Assembly (NCBI GenBank): GCA_005938025.2 | Contig: VCCI02000002.1 | Coordinates: forward strand, 496,001 to 560,000 | Origin: Inquilinus sp. KBS0705 | GTDB taxonomy: Bacteria; Bacteroidota; Bacteroidia; Sphingobacteriales; Sphingobacteriaceae | Reading direction: 5' to 3' | DNA: 64,000 bases | Shown here: positions 40,809 through 48,243 of the stretch, in pieces | Position numbering within the stretch: position 1 is the stretch's first letter | Layout of the letters: every line of letters begins with the position of its first letter | The notes under the pieces: model-generated | Databases searched by the model: none | What the model saw: the letters and a program-made list of their open reading frames with translations, nothing else | What the model was told of the DNA's origin: nothing | Program-made: the position numbers and the translations under genes

Positions 40809-42346
40809 CACCCTGCCCACCCTTCTCTGTCCAAACTCCTGAAGTGGATGGCTTCGGCAAGGTGTTCCATTTTTATATCGGGGCTGCCGGCAAGGTCGGC
40901 TATGGTACGGCTTACTTTTAGTATTCGGTCGTAAGCGCGGGCGCTAAGGCCCAGGTTTTCCATGGCCTTTTTTAGCAGTAGCTGCCCCGCATCGGTTATT
41001 TTACAAACGTCGCGCACCATTTGCGGGCTCATTTGGGCGTTGGCATGCAGATCGGGCTTGTTGCCAAAACGCTCCATCTGCACCTCGCGGGCTTTTATCA
41101 CCCGCTCTCGGATAAACTCACTCTTCTCGGCCAACCGTTCTGACGATAGCTCGCTAAAGTTTACCGGGGTAACCTCCACATGCAGGTCAATACGATCTAA
41201 CAAAGGGCCGGATATTTTGCTCAGGTATTTTTGTACGGTTCCGGGCGGGCATATACATTCCTTCTCGGGGTGGTTGTAGTAGCCGCAGGGGCAGGGGTTC
41301 ATACTGGCCACCAGCATAAAGCTGCTGGGGTAATCAACGGTGAATTTGGCGCGCGATATGGTTACCCGCCGCTCTTCCAGCGGCTGGCGCATTACCTCAA
41401 GGGCGCTGCGCTTAAACTCGGGCAATTCATCCAAAAACAAAACGCCATTGTGCGCTAACGAAATTTCGCCGGGTTGCGGGTTGCTGCCACCGCCAACAAG
41501 CGCTACATCGCTTATGGTATGGTGCGGCGAGCGGAATGGCCGTGTGGTTACAAGCGCATCTGCCGCGGATAGCTTGCCGGCAACAGAATGTATCTTGGTG
41601 GTCTCTAAAGATTCGTGCAGACTAAGTGGCGGCAAAATACTGGGCAGCCTGCGGGCTAGCATGGTTTTACCTGCGCCGGGCGGGCCTATTAATATTACAT
41701 TATGGCCGCCAGCGGCAGCAATTTCTAAGGCGCGCTTAATGTTTTCCTGCCCGCGCACTTCGCTAAAGTCGCTGTCGTATGCGGTAAGGCTATTAAAAAA
41801 TTCGTCGCGGGTGTTTACCACCTCGCGTTCAAGGGTAGCATCTCCATTAAAAAAATCGGCTACCTGTTTTATATTTTCTACGCCGTAAACTTCCAGGTCG
41901 TTTACAATGGCGGCTTCGCGTGCGTTTTGCTTGGGTAGTATAAAACCTTTGTAGCCCTCTTTACGGGCCTGTATGGCAATAGGTAGTGCACCTTTAATGG
42001 GCTGCAGGCCGCCATCTAACGATAGCTCGCCCATAATGAGGTATTTGTCCAGGTTGTTGGCCTCTATCTGCCCTGATGCTGCTAAAACGCCAATGGCAAT
42101 GGTAAGATCGTAGGATGAGCCTTCCTTTTTTATATCGGCAGGTGCCATGTTTACCACCACCTGCTGGCGCGGCATGCGGTAAGCACAATTCTTTAAAGCC
42201 GACTCGATACGGAAATAACTTTCTTTAATGGCTACATCGGGCAGGCCTACCACAAAGTATTTGGTGCCTGATGCTATATTCACTTCAACTGTTATGGTAA
42301 TTGCCTGTATACCATAAACCGCACTGCCAAACGTCTTAACTAACAC
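40808..42346 (-). CDS. comM: YifB/ComM family Mg-chelatase-like ATPase
   Basis: 512 residues. A Lon-protease-like N-domain (about 1-170) precedes an AAA+ ATPase core with Walker [17 protein letters not shown] (near 217-232) and Walker B-like LFLDELPEF. The zinc-type cysteine cluster [18 protein letters not shown] (about 350-367) and the C-terminal Mg-chelatase region end in LDREGWAG. ComM-type proteins are helicases that extend heteroduplex joints in natural transformation. The frame from 42346 gives the usual start [13 protein letters not shown]. Confidence 0.93.
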   Translation of the reverse strand: MLVKTFGSAVYGIQAITITVEVNIASGTKYFVVGLPDVAIKESYFRIESALKNCAYRMPRQQVVVNMAPADIKKEGSSYDLTIAIGVLAASGQIEANNLDKYLIMGELSLDGGLQPIKGALPIAIQARKEGYKGFILPKQNAREAAIVNDLEVYGVENIKQVADFFNGDATLEREVVNTRDEFFNSLTAYDSDFSEVRGQENIKRALEIAAAGGHNVILIGPPGAGKTMLARRLPSILPPLSLHESLETTKIHSVAGKLSAADALVTTRPFRSPHHTISDVALVGGGSNPQPGEISLAHNGVLFLDELPEFKRSALEVMRQPLEERRVTISRAKFTVDYPSSFMLVASMNPCPCGYYNHPEKECICPPGTVQKYLSKISGPLLDRIDLHVEVTPVNFSELSSERLAEKSEFIRERVIKAREVQMERFGNKPDLHANAQMSPQMVRDVCKITDAGQLLLKKAMENLGLSARAYDRILKVSRTIADLAGSPDIKMEHLAEAIHFRSLDREGWAG

Positions 42347-42428
42347 TGATAAGGTTTATTTATAGCGAAAGATATAGATTTTATTTGAGGGATGAAAACA
42401 CAGATTGCCACATTCTTTTCCCGCGTGT

Positions 42429-42824
42429 CATTGCGAGACACAAAGCAATCTCTTGACTAGACAAGTAACGAACTTTGTACTTCAAACGAGCTTTCGCCGC
42501 TCAGTAGCCGCGGGGGCTGTTACTTGTCTTGAAACAAAGTAACCAAAATTTAAGTTAGCGCGATGCTTCCTGCGCTCCCTGCCGGTTCTTCACGCTTTTT
42601 TGTCGATTGTTCGCTTTGCTCCAATCCATCCAAAAAAGCTAAACCGTCATTCCCGCCATACACCTGGCCCGCGCGCGCTGACAGAAGGCCCGCGCTCTTT
42701 TTATATTTCGTTTTAAACGGTGGCGCACGCGTGCCGCGTGTGCTCAAGTCAGTAGAATCTTCAACATTGCCTTTAGCCGACTTTTCTATCGATGATTGCT
42801 TTGTCGATATCGCTCCTCGCAATG
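42429..42824. repeat. nested intergenic repeat with terminal inverted repeats
   Basis: The ends are CATTGCGAGACACAAAGCAA... (42429-42450) and GATTGCTTTG...CTCGCAATG (42794-42824), inverted versions of each other. Inside, ACAAGTAAC (near 42460) and GTTACTTGT (near 42520) are inverted too, suggesting one repeat inside another. It fills most of the 551-base gap between comM and the next gene. Short open frames through it (for example 42563-42970) are not taken as genes. A remnant of the same family lies at 48196-48233. Confidence 0.6.
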
Positions 42825-42846
42825 GCGTGGGGGCAAAACCACCAGG

Positions 42847-42874
42847 CAAAAAAAAGACGCGAAGTATCGCGTCT
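42847..42874 (-). terminator. hairpin terminator of the next membrane-protein gene
   Basis: GACGCGA (42856-42862) and TCGCGTC (42867-42873), read on the reverse strand, are followed by a run of T. It stands at the end of the 42898-43272 gene. Confidence 0.65.
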
Positions 42875-42897
42875 CTACATATCTTATATAAACCGGC

Positions 42898-43272
42898 TTA
42901 CATCAGGCAAAACCCACAGGCCAGTATCACATTAACCATTAACGCTACCGAAAACAGGGTTTTATTATGATGGCTGATGGTTGCCAGGCGCATATTCACC
43001 TTTTTTAACCAGCGGTTGTTTAACAGTATAAAGTGGTTGGCAAACAACAGTAATATAGTGCCGGTAATTATAGCTAAGCAGGTTGCCGCGTTTAGGGTAA
43101 GCATTTGCGTTTTAATCGCCAGCTTGGTAAACAACATGGCATTGGTTAATAATATTACCAACAAAAAGCTTACGTTAAACATAGACTTGAATTGTGGCAA
43201 GGTACCGTGACCGAAATTTTTAAAGCTCCACCTGTATGCTGATACATAAATGGATTGATAAGACTTTAACAT
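42898..43272 (-). CDS. small integral membrane protein, unknown
   Basis: 124 residues from ATG 43272 (MLKSYQSIYVSAYRWSFKNF); an ATG at 43296 would add eight. Three hydrophobic segments (about 35-51, 60-80 and 105-122) suggest an inner-membrane protein. A histidine pair lies between the last two segments. No family was recognised and no partner is adjacent. The terminator just after the stop supports a real gene. Confidence 0.6.
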   Translation of the reverse strand: MLKSYQSIYVSAYRWSFKNFGHGTLPQFKSMFNVSFLLVILLTNAMLFTKLAIKTQMLTLNAATCLAIITGTILLLFANHFILLNNRWLKKVNMRLATISHHNKTLFSVALMVNVILACGFCLM

Positions 43273-43374
43273 AGCGTTGTTGTTTAAAGTGTGCAATGCG
43301 GTTAATTATATACAATTACGCCAAACGGGCTATTATATTGTATGACCAAGTATACGTATAAAAGTTTAATAAAG

Positions 43375-43415
43375 ATATATTGTTTTGTATTTTTTTAAAT
43401 AACAAAATAATATAT
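43375..43415. repeat. AT-rich hairpin
   Basis: ATATATTGTTTTGT (43375-43388) pairs at 13 of 14 positions with ACAAAATAATATAT (43402-43415). It lies in the 205-base gap between the membrane-protein and TerC genes; the rest of that gap has no other feature. Whether it works as a terminator for terC is uncertain. Confidence 0.4.
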
Positions 43416-43477
43416 AACTAAAATTGTAATTATCAAAACTAACCAACGCATTTGTAATGCAGGTTGCAACGCTTATT

Positions 43478-44272
43478 TTACGACTGTTGTTTTTTAGCGG
43501 CAGCCTTGCGCGATGCCTTTTCGGCAGCTTTGGCGCGCTGCGCACGCATCTTCAGGTTCAGCATCTCTACCAGTATAGAAAAAGCCATGGCAAAATAAAT
43601 GTACCCTTTAGGGATGTGCTGTTCAAAGGCCTCGGCCAATAACGATACGCCTATCAGCAGTAAAAACGATAGCGCCAACATTTTAACCGTAGGGTGCTTG
43701 TTTACAAAGTTGGCTACCCCGGCTGATGCCCACATCATTATACCAACGGCAACCACAACGGCGGCTATCATTATCTCGACGTGTTGGGCCATACCTACCG
43801 CGGTAATTACCGAATCAAGCGAGAAAACGATATCCAGCAGCATTATTTGTACTATGGTACCCCAAAACGAGTGTGGTTTTACGTTCTCGGCGTTTTCGTC
43901 TTCGCCTTCAATTTTATGGTGAATTTCGGATGTGCTTTTATATATCAGGAATAAGCCACCAATAATAAGTATCAGGTCGCGGCCGGATATGGCCAGCTTT
44001 TGCACCCACTCGTGGTTGTTTATGTTTAGCAGGCCCGATATGTTAAATATAGGCGCGGTTAACGTCATTACCCAGGTAATAGATAGCAGCAGTAATATAC
44101 GGGTGATCATGGCCATCCCCAAGCCTACCTTTCTTCCGCTGTTTTGCTGTTGCTTTGGTAACTTATCGGCCAGTATGGATATAAATATCACGTTATCGAT
44201 GCCTAAAACAATTTCTAAAACGGTAAGTGTAATAAGCGATATCCAGTTTTCCGGATTAGTAAATATTTCCAT
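43478..44272 (-). CDS. TerC family integral membrane protein
   Basis: 264 residues with about seven membrane segments. The TerC motifs LEIVLGIDNVIFISIL (about 18-33) and LLDIVFSLDSVITAVGMAQH (about 138-157) each place an Asp in a helix, the pattern expected for metal transport. Members export manganese or are linked to tellurite resistance. The C-terminus is short and basic. Gene order gives no further clue. Confidence 0.92.
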   Translation of the reverse strand: MEIFTNPENWISLITLTVLEIVLGIDNVIFISILADKLPKQQQNSGRKVGLGMAMITRILLLLSITWVMTLTAPIFNISGLLNINNHEWVQKLAISGRDLILIIGGLFLIYKSTSEIHHKIEGEDENAENVKPHSFWGTIVQIMLLDIVFSLDSVITAVGMAQHVEIMIAAVVVAVGIMMWASAGVANFVNKHPTVKMLALSFLLLIGVSLLAEAFEQHIPKGYIYFAMAFSILVEMLNLKMRAQRAKAAEKASRKAAAKKQQS

Positions 44273-44304
44273 CGGCGGTATATTATGTGCGGCACTAAAA
44301 TAGC

Positions 44305-44334
44305 AAAACCCCTGCCGTTTATGGCAAGGGTTTT
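44305..44334. terminator. terminator between terC and the adhesin-like gene
   Basis: AAAACCCCTGCC pairs with GGCAAGGGTTTT. Read on the reverse strand it follows the stop of the 44358-45677 gene at a short distance. Confidence 0.75.
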
Positions 44335-44357
44335 ATAAATTGATTTTTTGGGATGGT

Positions 44358-45677
44358 TTAGTTAAACTTTACATTGGTAAAATCGGCATCTATGGTAATT
44401 TTACCATCAGAGTTGTTTTTGCCTATATAACCCTTGTAGGTTTTGGTTGACGACCAGCCGTGGTCTTCGTCTGACGGTGATTTGGAAGTTACCTTTACCT
44501 TATCATCATCATAATTAAAGCCGCCCATTTTGGTGGTAACATCAAAGTTAAAGCTTTGCGATTCGCTAAAATCAAGCCTTATTTTGGTGAACGATGCCTT
44601 AATGTTTAAGTTGCGCACGCTGCGGTCTATCACACCTACGTTAAAGCCGTCGCCGTATTTAATATCAACCTTGGCCGAGTTTTTCAACCTTTCGGTGCTA
44701 AAGCCTGCAAAATCAATATCTAAATTAACATTGCTAACCGTGCCTGTTTTTAGTTTGCCGTAGCTAATGGCCAGTTGGCCGCCGTTAAAGTTGCTGATGC
44801 TGCCATCGCCAAAACTCACCTTAACATCATTATCATTACTTAAAAGCTGTTGCGCGTTAAGCGATCCGTACGATACCCTTGCTATAACCTTACCGCTTAA
44901 ATCGGGCAGAATTACGCTGCCAAAGCTGTTTTTAACATCAAGCGGGTTGCTTGCCGGCATATAAACGGTGTAGTTAATTTCCATATGGTTGTTACGGCCA
45001 TGGTTATTATTGTTGCGGATGTTAGTTTTAAACGATACGGTTGAGCCTACCTTGCTATCGCTTATGGTAATGTTCTTCAACATTTCGTCCACATCGTCGT
45101 CATCATCGGCCCCCAATTTTATTTGCACATCAACTTTTACTTCTTTACGGTCCCAGGTGTTAAGGGTTACCTTACCAAAGCTGTTGTTAATTTGTATCAG
45201 GTCGTTACCATCAATACTATAGGTTTTGCTGTAGCTTTTAACCTTTTCGTTTGCAAAACTGCCAGCCGAATTGTTGTAGCCGCCCTTGTCATGGTCGTCG
45301 CTATCCTTGTCGTTGTCATCATCATCGTCGGCGTCATCGTTGGTGTTAACAGTTATATTGTTAAGCGCCTCAAGGCCGTCAAGGTTAACCGATACATTGG
45401 TGGCAATATTTTTACCCAGGTCTTTAAGGTTGTTAACCAGTTTTACATCAAGGCCCTTAACCGCCGCGTTTATTTGCGTGCCCAGGCTGCCTAACTCTAC
45501 GTTAAGCTTATCCATTTGCAGGTTAAACGTTTCGCTGTCAAACACCTCTACATCGGCATTTTTGGCCTTGGGCTTGGGGTTTTGCTTTGTTTTGCTGCGC
45601 TGGGCAAACGCGCCCGAGCCTACCACCGCTGCTGCAATAACAGTAAGCAGCGCTTGTTTAAATATCTTTGTTTCCAT
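44358..45677 (-). CDS. secreted DUF4097-like beta-rich protein with acidic tract
   Basis: 439 residues from ATG 45677; a frame from 45719 adds a non-signal tail. Signal peptide (1-25, ending GAFAQ). A coiled or helical region about 30-105, then an Asp-rich tract (DDADDDDDNDKDSDDHD, about 115-135), then repeated beta-strand segments (NSFGKVTLNTWDRKEVKVDV, NSFGSVILPDL) like the DUF4097 beta-helix. Its ATG overlaps the end of the anti-sigma gene by 20 bases, so it belongs to the sigma operon. The tract may bind calcium. Role unknown. Confidence 0.8.
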   Translation of the reverse strand: METKIFKQALLTVIAAAVVGSGAFAQRSKTKQNPKPKAKNADVEVFDSETFNLQMDKLNVELGSLGTQINAAVKGLDVKLVNNLKDLGKNIATNVSVNLDGLEALNNITVNTNDDADDDDDNDKDSDDHDKGGYNNSAGSFANEKVKSYSKTYSIDGNDLIQINNSFGKVTLNTWDRKEVKVDVQIKLGADDDDDVDEMLKNITISDSKVGSTVSFKTNIRNNNNHGRNNHMEINYTVYMPASNPLDVKNSFGSVILPDLSGKVIARVSYGSLNAQQLLSNDNDVKVSFGDGSISNFNGGQLAISYGKLKTGTVSNVNLDIDFAGFSTERLKNSAKVDIKYGDGFNVGVIDRSVRNLNIKASFTKIRLDFSESQSFNFDVTTKMGGFNYDDDKVKVTSKSPSDEDHGWSSTKTYKGYIGKNNSDGKITIDADFTNVKFN

Positions 45678-46227
45678 TTTGCTGATCCTTTTTACTTTCC
45701 TTAAATTGTTCAATAACACTCAGTTGCTGATTAAGCACCTCGGTTTGTATTTGCAAGTTCCGGATCATTGCACGTAAAACACGCTCCTGGTTGGGGCTGG
45801 TAGCTAAATCTATATTTAGTTTTTTATAGTTGGCATCCATTTTGGCTATCTCGCCGCTAAATTCGCGGTATAGCTGCGGGTCAAACTTGGCTATTAATTT
45901 AAGCCGTGTGCGTTTGGTTTCTATAAGCGATGCGTAATGCACCTGTTGCTTGGCGTAAGTAGGGTTAATATCGGCCAGGTCTACCTCTTCGGTTTTTTGG
46001 CTTTGTATGTACACCCCGAAGCCGATGCCCATAACAACAATTATTGTTGCGGCTACTTTTAGTACAAAGCCCAGCGAAAAAGTTTTTGCTTCGCGCTTTT
46101 TTGGCTTTTGTTGTTCCTCCCAGGCATCCAGTTCTTTTTCAATATTGCTCCAAAGGTCGGCGCGTGGTTGCAGGTCGTCAAATTGTTCCCTGTTGTTGCT
46201 TATAAAGTCTTCTAACCGCTTGCTCAT
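45658..46227 (-). CDS. putative anti-sigma factor
   Basis: 189 residues. The N-terminal ~55 residues are cytoplasmic, with helices rich in charged residues (LEDFISNNREQFDDLQPR) and a basic stretch KPKKREAKT; one membrane segment at about 53-75; then a periplasmic helical domain with coiled-coil character (about 90-185). It starts 4 bases inside the sigma gene. It has no recognised zinc-finger or anti-sigma signature; the assignment is from order and topology. Confidence 0.72.
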   Translation of the reverse strand: MSKRLEDFISNNREQFDDLQPRADLWSNIEKELDAWEEQQKPKKREAKTFSLGFVLKVAATIIVVMGIGFGVYIQSQKTEEVDLADINPTYAKQQVHYASLIETKRTRLKLIAKFDPQLYREFSGEIAKMDANYKKLNIDLATSPNQERVLRAMIRNLQIQTEVLNQQLSVIEQFKESKKDQQNGNKDI

Positions 46228-46784
46228 TTTTTTATCCCTTTCTTTATTAGTATCTCGCTTAATTTTCTTTTTGCGCGTAAAAACTGTGTACGCGATGTGT
46301 TTTCGCTAATATTTAATACCTGTCCAATCTCTTCGTGGTCGTATCCTTCTAATAAGTATAACGATAATACCACGCGATAGCCTTCGGGCAGTTCCCTCAT
46401 GGCTTCTTTTATTTGTGCCACCTGGTATTGTACATCTTCGTCGTCCCAGGGCTCTTCATCGGCCACATTATCCAGCTGGCCATCTTCTAACTCAACAAAA
46501 TCTAACTTGCGTTTACGCAAAAGGTTTATTGACCGGTGCACCACAATTTGCTTTAGCCATAAACCAAAAGTTGTTTCCTGCCTAAAATCCTTTAGTTTAT
46601 TAAACGCGTCTGTAAAAGCTTCCTGCAAAACATCTTCAGCTTCGGCAACATTACCCACTATCCTAAAGGCGACGTTTAACATCGCTTTAGCATATAATCG
46701 GTACAGTTCATAGCAGGCTTTTTTACTTCCCTGCTTGCACTCGGCCACCAGGTCGTAGTGCTTATCGATGTATACAGCTTCCAA
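46224..46784 (-). CDS. ECF-type RNA polymerase sigma factor
   Basis: 186 residues from a TTG at 46784 (EAVYIDKHYDLVAEC follows); the longer frame from 46874 adds residues unlike the family. Region 2 has ELYRLYAKAMLNVAFRIVG and AEDVLQEAFTDAFNKLKDFR; region 4 has YDHEEIGQVLNISENTSRTQ. It would drive the sigma, anti-sigma and surface-protein operon and other targets. The TTG start is inferred from family length. Confidence 0.9.
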   Translation of the reverse strand: MEAVYIDKHYDLVAECKQGSKKACYELYRLYAKAMLNVAFRIVGNVAEAEDVLQEAFTDAFNKLKDFRQETTFGLWLKQIVVHRSINLLRKRKLDFVELEDGQLDNVADEEPWDDEDVQYQVAQIKEAMRELPEGYRVVLSLYLLEGYDHEEIGQVLNISENTSRTQFLRAKRKLSEILIKKGIKK

Positions 46785-46906
46785 ATTAATGACAGGTTTC
46801 AGGTTAAATGACGCAGGGCGTGTAACAACGTTGCATGGAAGGTAAAAAAAATACACGATTATATGATTTTGCACGATTTAAGGATATGCAGCGGGAGCAT
46901 AAATCC

Positions 46907-47455
46907 TTAAATCCCGAAATCGTGTATGGCTTTAACGGCGTTTTCGTAGCGGTCGGCTCCGGTGCCAGATATTAATGTATAATTGGCATTTAAGGCGTTT
47001 AACTCGCTTACCCATTTATCCATAAAATACTGCCGCAGATGCGGGAAATCGCGCAGGGGGTCTTCCTCCCAGGGCAGGTCGATATTCAGTAGTAAGTACA
47101 GATCGTAAGGGTGTTTGGGCAATTCGTCCAGTACCTCTTGCGGTGAGTGGCCAAAGATGTGATCGCTCCAAATTTTTACGGTGATAAACGTAGTGTCGCA
47201 TATCAGCAGCTTATTGGCCTTGGGCAATAGCCCGGCCTCTAAAGCCAGCTGGCCGTAAAACATGTTAATCTCATCTTGCCAGGTGGGTTGTTCGGTTAGT
47301 TTGGCGCAGTACTCGCGGGCATACTCTGGCACCCAAACCGTTTGGTAATGCGCCGCCAAATAAGCCGACATGGTAGATTTACCGGTAGATTCGGGCCCAA
47401 CAACAGCTATCTTGACGATTTCGGAGCCCGGATTTTCAATTTCAAATTTTTGCAT
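46907..47455 (-). CDS. NadR-like nicotinamide riboside kinase / P-loop ATPase
   Basis: 182 residues. Walker A GPESTGKSTMSAYLA is near residues 20-34 and WVPEYAREY follows at about 46-54, the pattern of the kinase domain of NadR, which phosphorylates nicotinamide riboside to NMN. The adenylyltransferase half of E. coli NadR is absent. It lies 51 bases from pnuC on the same strand, which strengthens the reading as riboside salvage to NAD. Confidence 0.87.
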   Translation of the reverse strand: MQKFEIENPGSEIVKIAVVGPESTGKSTMSAYLAAHYQTVWVPEYAREYCAKLTEQPTWQDEINMFYGQLALEAGLLPKANKLLICDTTFITVKIWSDHIFGHSPQEVLDELPKHPYDLYLLLNIDLPWEEDPLRDFPHLRQYFMDKWVSELNALNANYTLISGTGADRYENAVKAIHDFGI

Positions 47456-47506
47456 TGGAGATGTTTTAAAGGCACTCTTTTTATCCTGATCCCTGCTTCT
47501 TAAGGT

Positions 47507-48130
47507 CTATTTCGCTTGTTTGATGTAATCCTTCTTCCAATCTATATACCCCATTGCGGCAATGGCTACATACACGGCATACATTACCGCGGTAAGGTGC
47601 AGATCTTTAAAAATATAAACGCCTACATAAATAACATCAACAAAAATCCATATCAGCCAGTTTTGCAGCACCTTTCGTGCTAAAAACACCTGGGCTACCA
47701 GGCTACAGGCCGTGCAAAAGCTATCAAGATAGGGGTACGATGCCGGTGTATAATGCAATATGGGCGATAACTTTACTAAAGCCGTACCCAGCAATGGCGT
47801 AACTATGGCTACAACAATTACGGAGTATAAACCTTCGCGTTTGCTGATGAGTGTTACCGGAGTCTTTACTTCGGTAGCGGGTTTGTGGCTCCAAAAATAC
47901 CAGCCATAAATATTGGTGACCAAAAAATAAACCTGCAGACCCATATCTGCATATAGGCGGGCCTCAAAAAATATAAAAATGTATAAGATAACGCTGATGA
48001 TGGCGAGCGGCCAGTTCCAGATGTTGTTTTTGGCAGCCAGGTATACACACAATAGGCCCGTTATTACCCCGCTAATTTCCAGTAAGGTTTGGTGTTGCCA
48101 CCACTGCTGCAACGCCTGTATAATTTGCAT
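47507..48130 (-). CDS. pnuC: nicotinamide riboside transporter PnuC
   Basis: 207 residues with about seven membrane segments. The PnuC pattern is visible in LLCVYLAAKNNIWNWPLAII (residues about 22-41), with the Trp/Asn residues that shape the substrate pore, and in VYLFVTNIYGWYFWSH-like sequence around 70. It lets nicotinamide riboside diffuse in, and the kinase next door traps it as NMN. The pair is a compact NAD salvage module. Confidence 0.93.
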   Translation of the reverse strand: MQIIQALQQWWQHQTLLEISGVITGLLCVYLAAKNNIWNWPLAIISVILYIFIFFEARLYADMGLQVYFLVTNIYGWYFWSHKPATEVKTPVTLISKREGLYSVIVVAIVTPLLGTALVKLSPILHYTPASYPYLDSFCTACSLVAQVFLARKVLQNWLIWIFVDVIYVGVYIFKDLHLTAVMYAVYVAIAAMGYIDWKKDYIKQAK

Positions 48131-48195
48131 GCGGTAAATATAACACGATTAAAGGATTTAAAGATGAGCGGAATGTATGTGCGCTATGCCAAAAA

Positions 48196-48233
48196 CGTCA
48201 TTGCGATCCGTTAGCCAACAGATCGCAATGACG
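48196..48233. repeat. hairpin remnant of the CATTGCGA repeat family
   Basis: CGTCATTGCGATC (48196-48208) and GATCGCAATGACG (48221-48233) are 13-bp perfect inverted repeats around a 12-base loop. It lies between pnuC and the M13 peptidase gene and shares CATTGCGA with the ends of the 42429-42824 element. Confidence 0.55.
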
Positions 48234-48243
48234 CGAGGTTATT

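Noticed and set aside
42563..42970. Overlapping frames of 99-135 codons on both strands between comM and the membrane-protein gene
   Set aside because: They lie within the nested repeat 42429-42824, overlap each other and read as low-complexity sequence.
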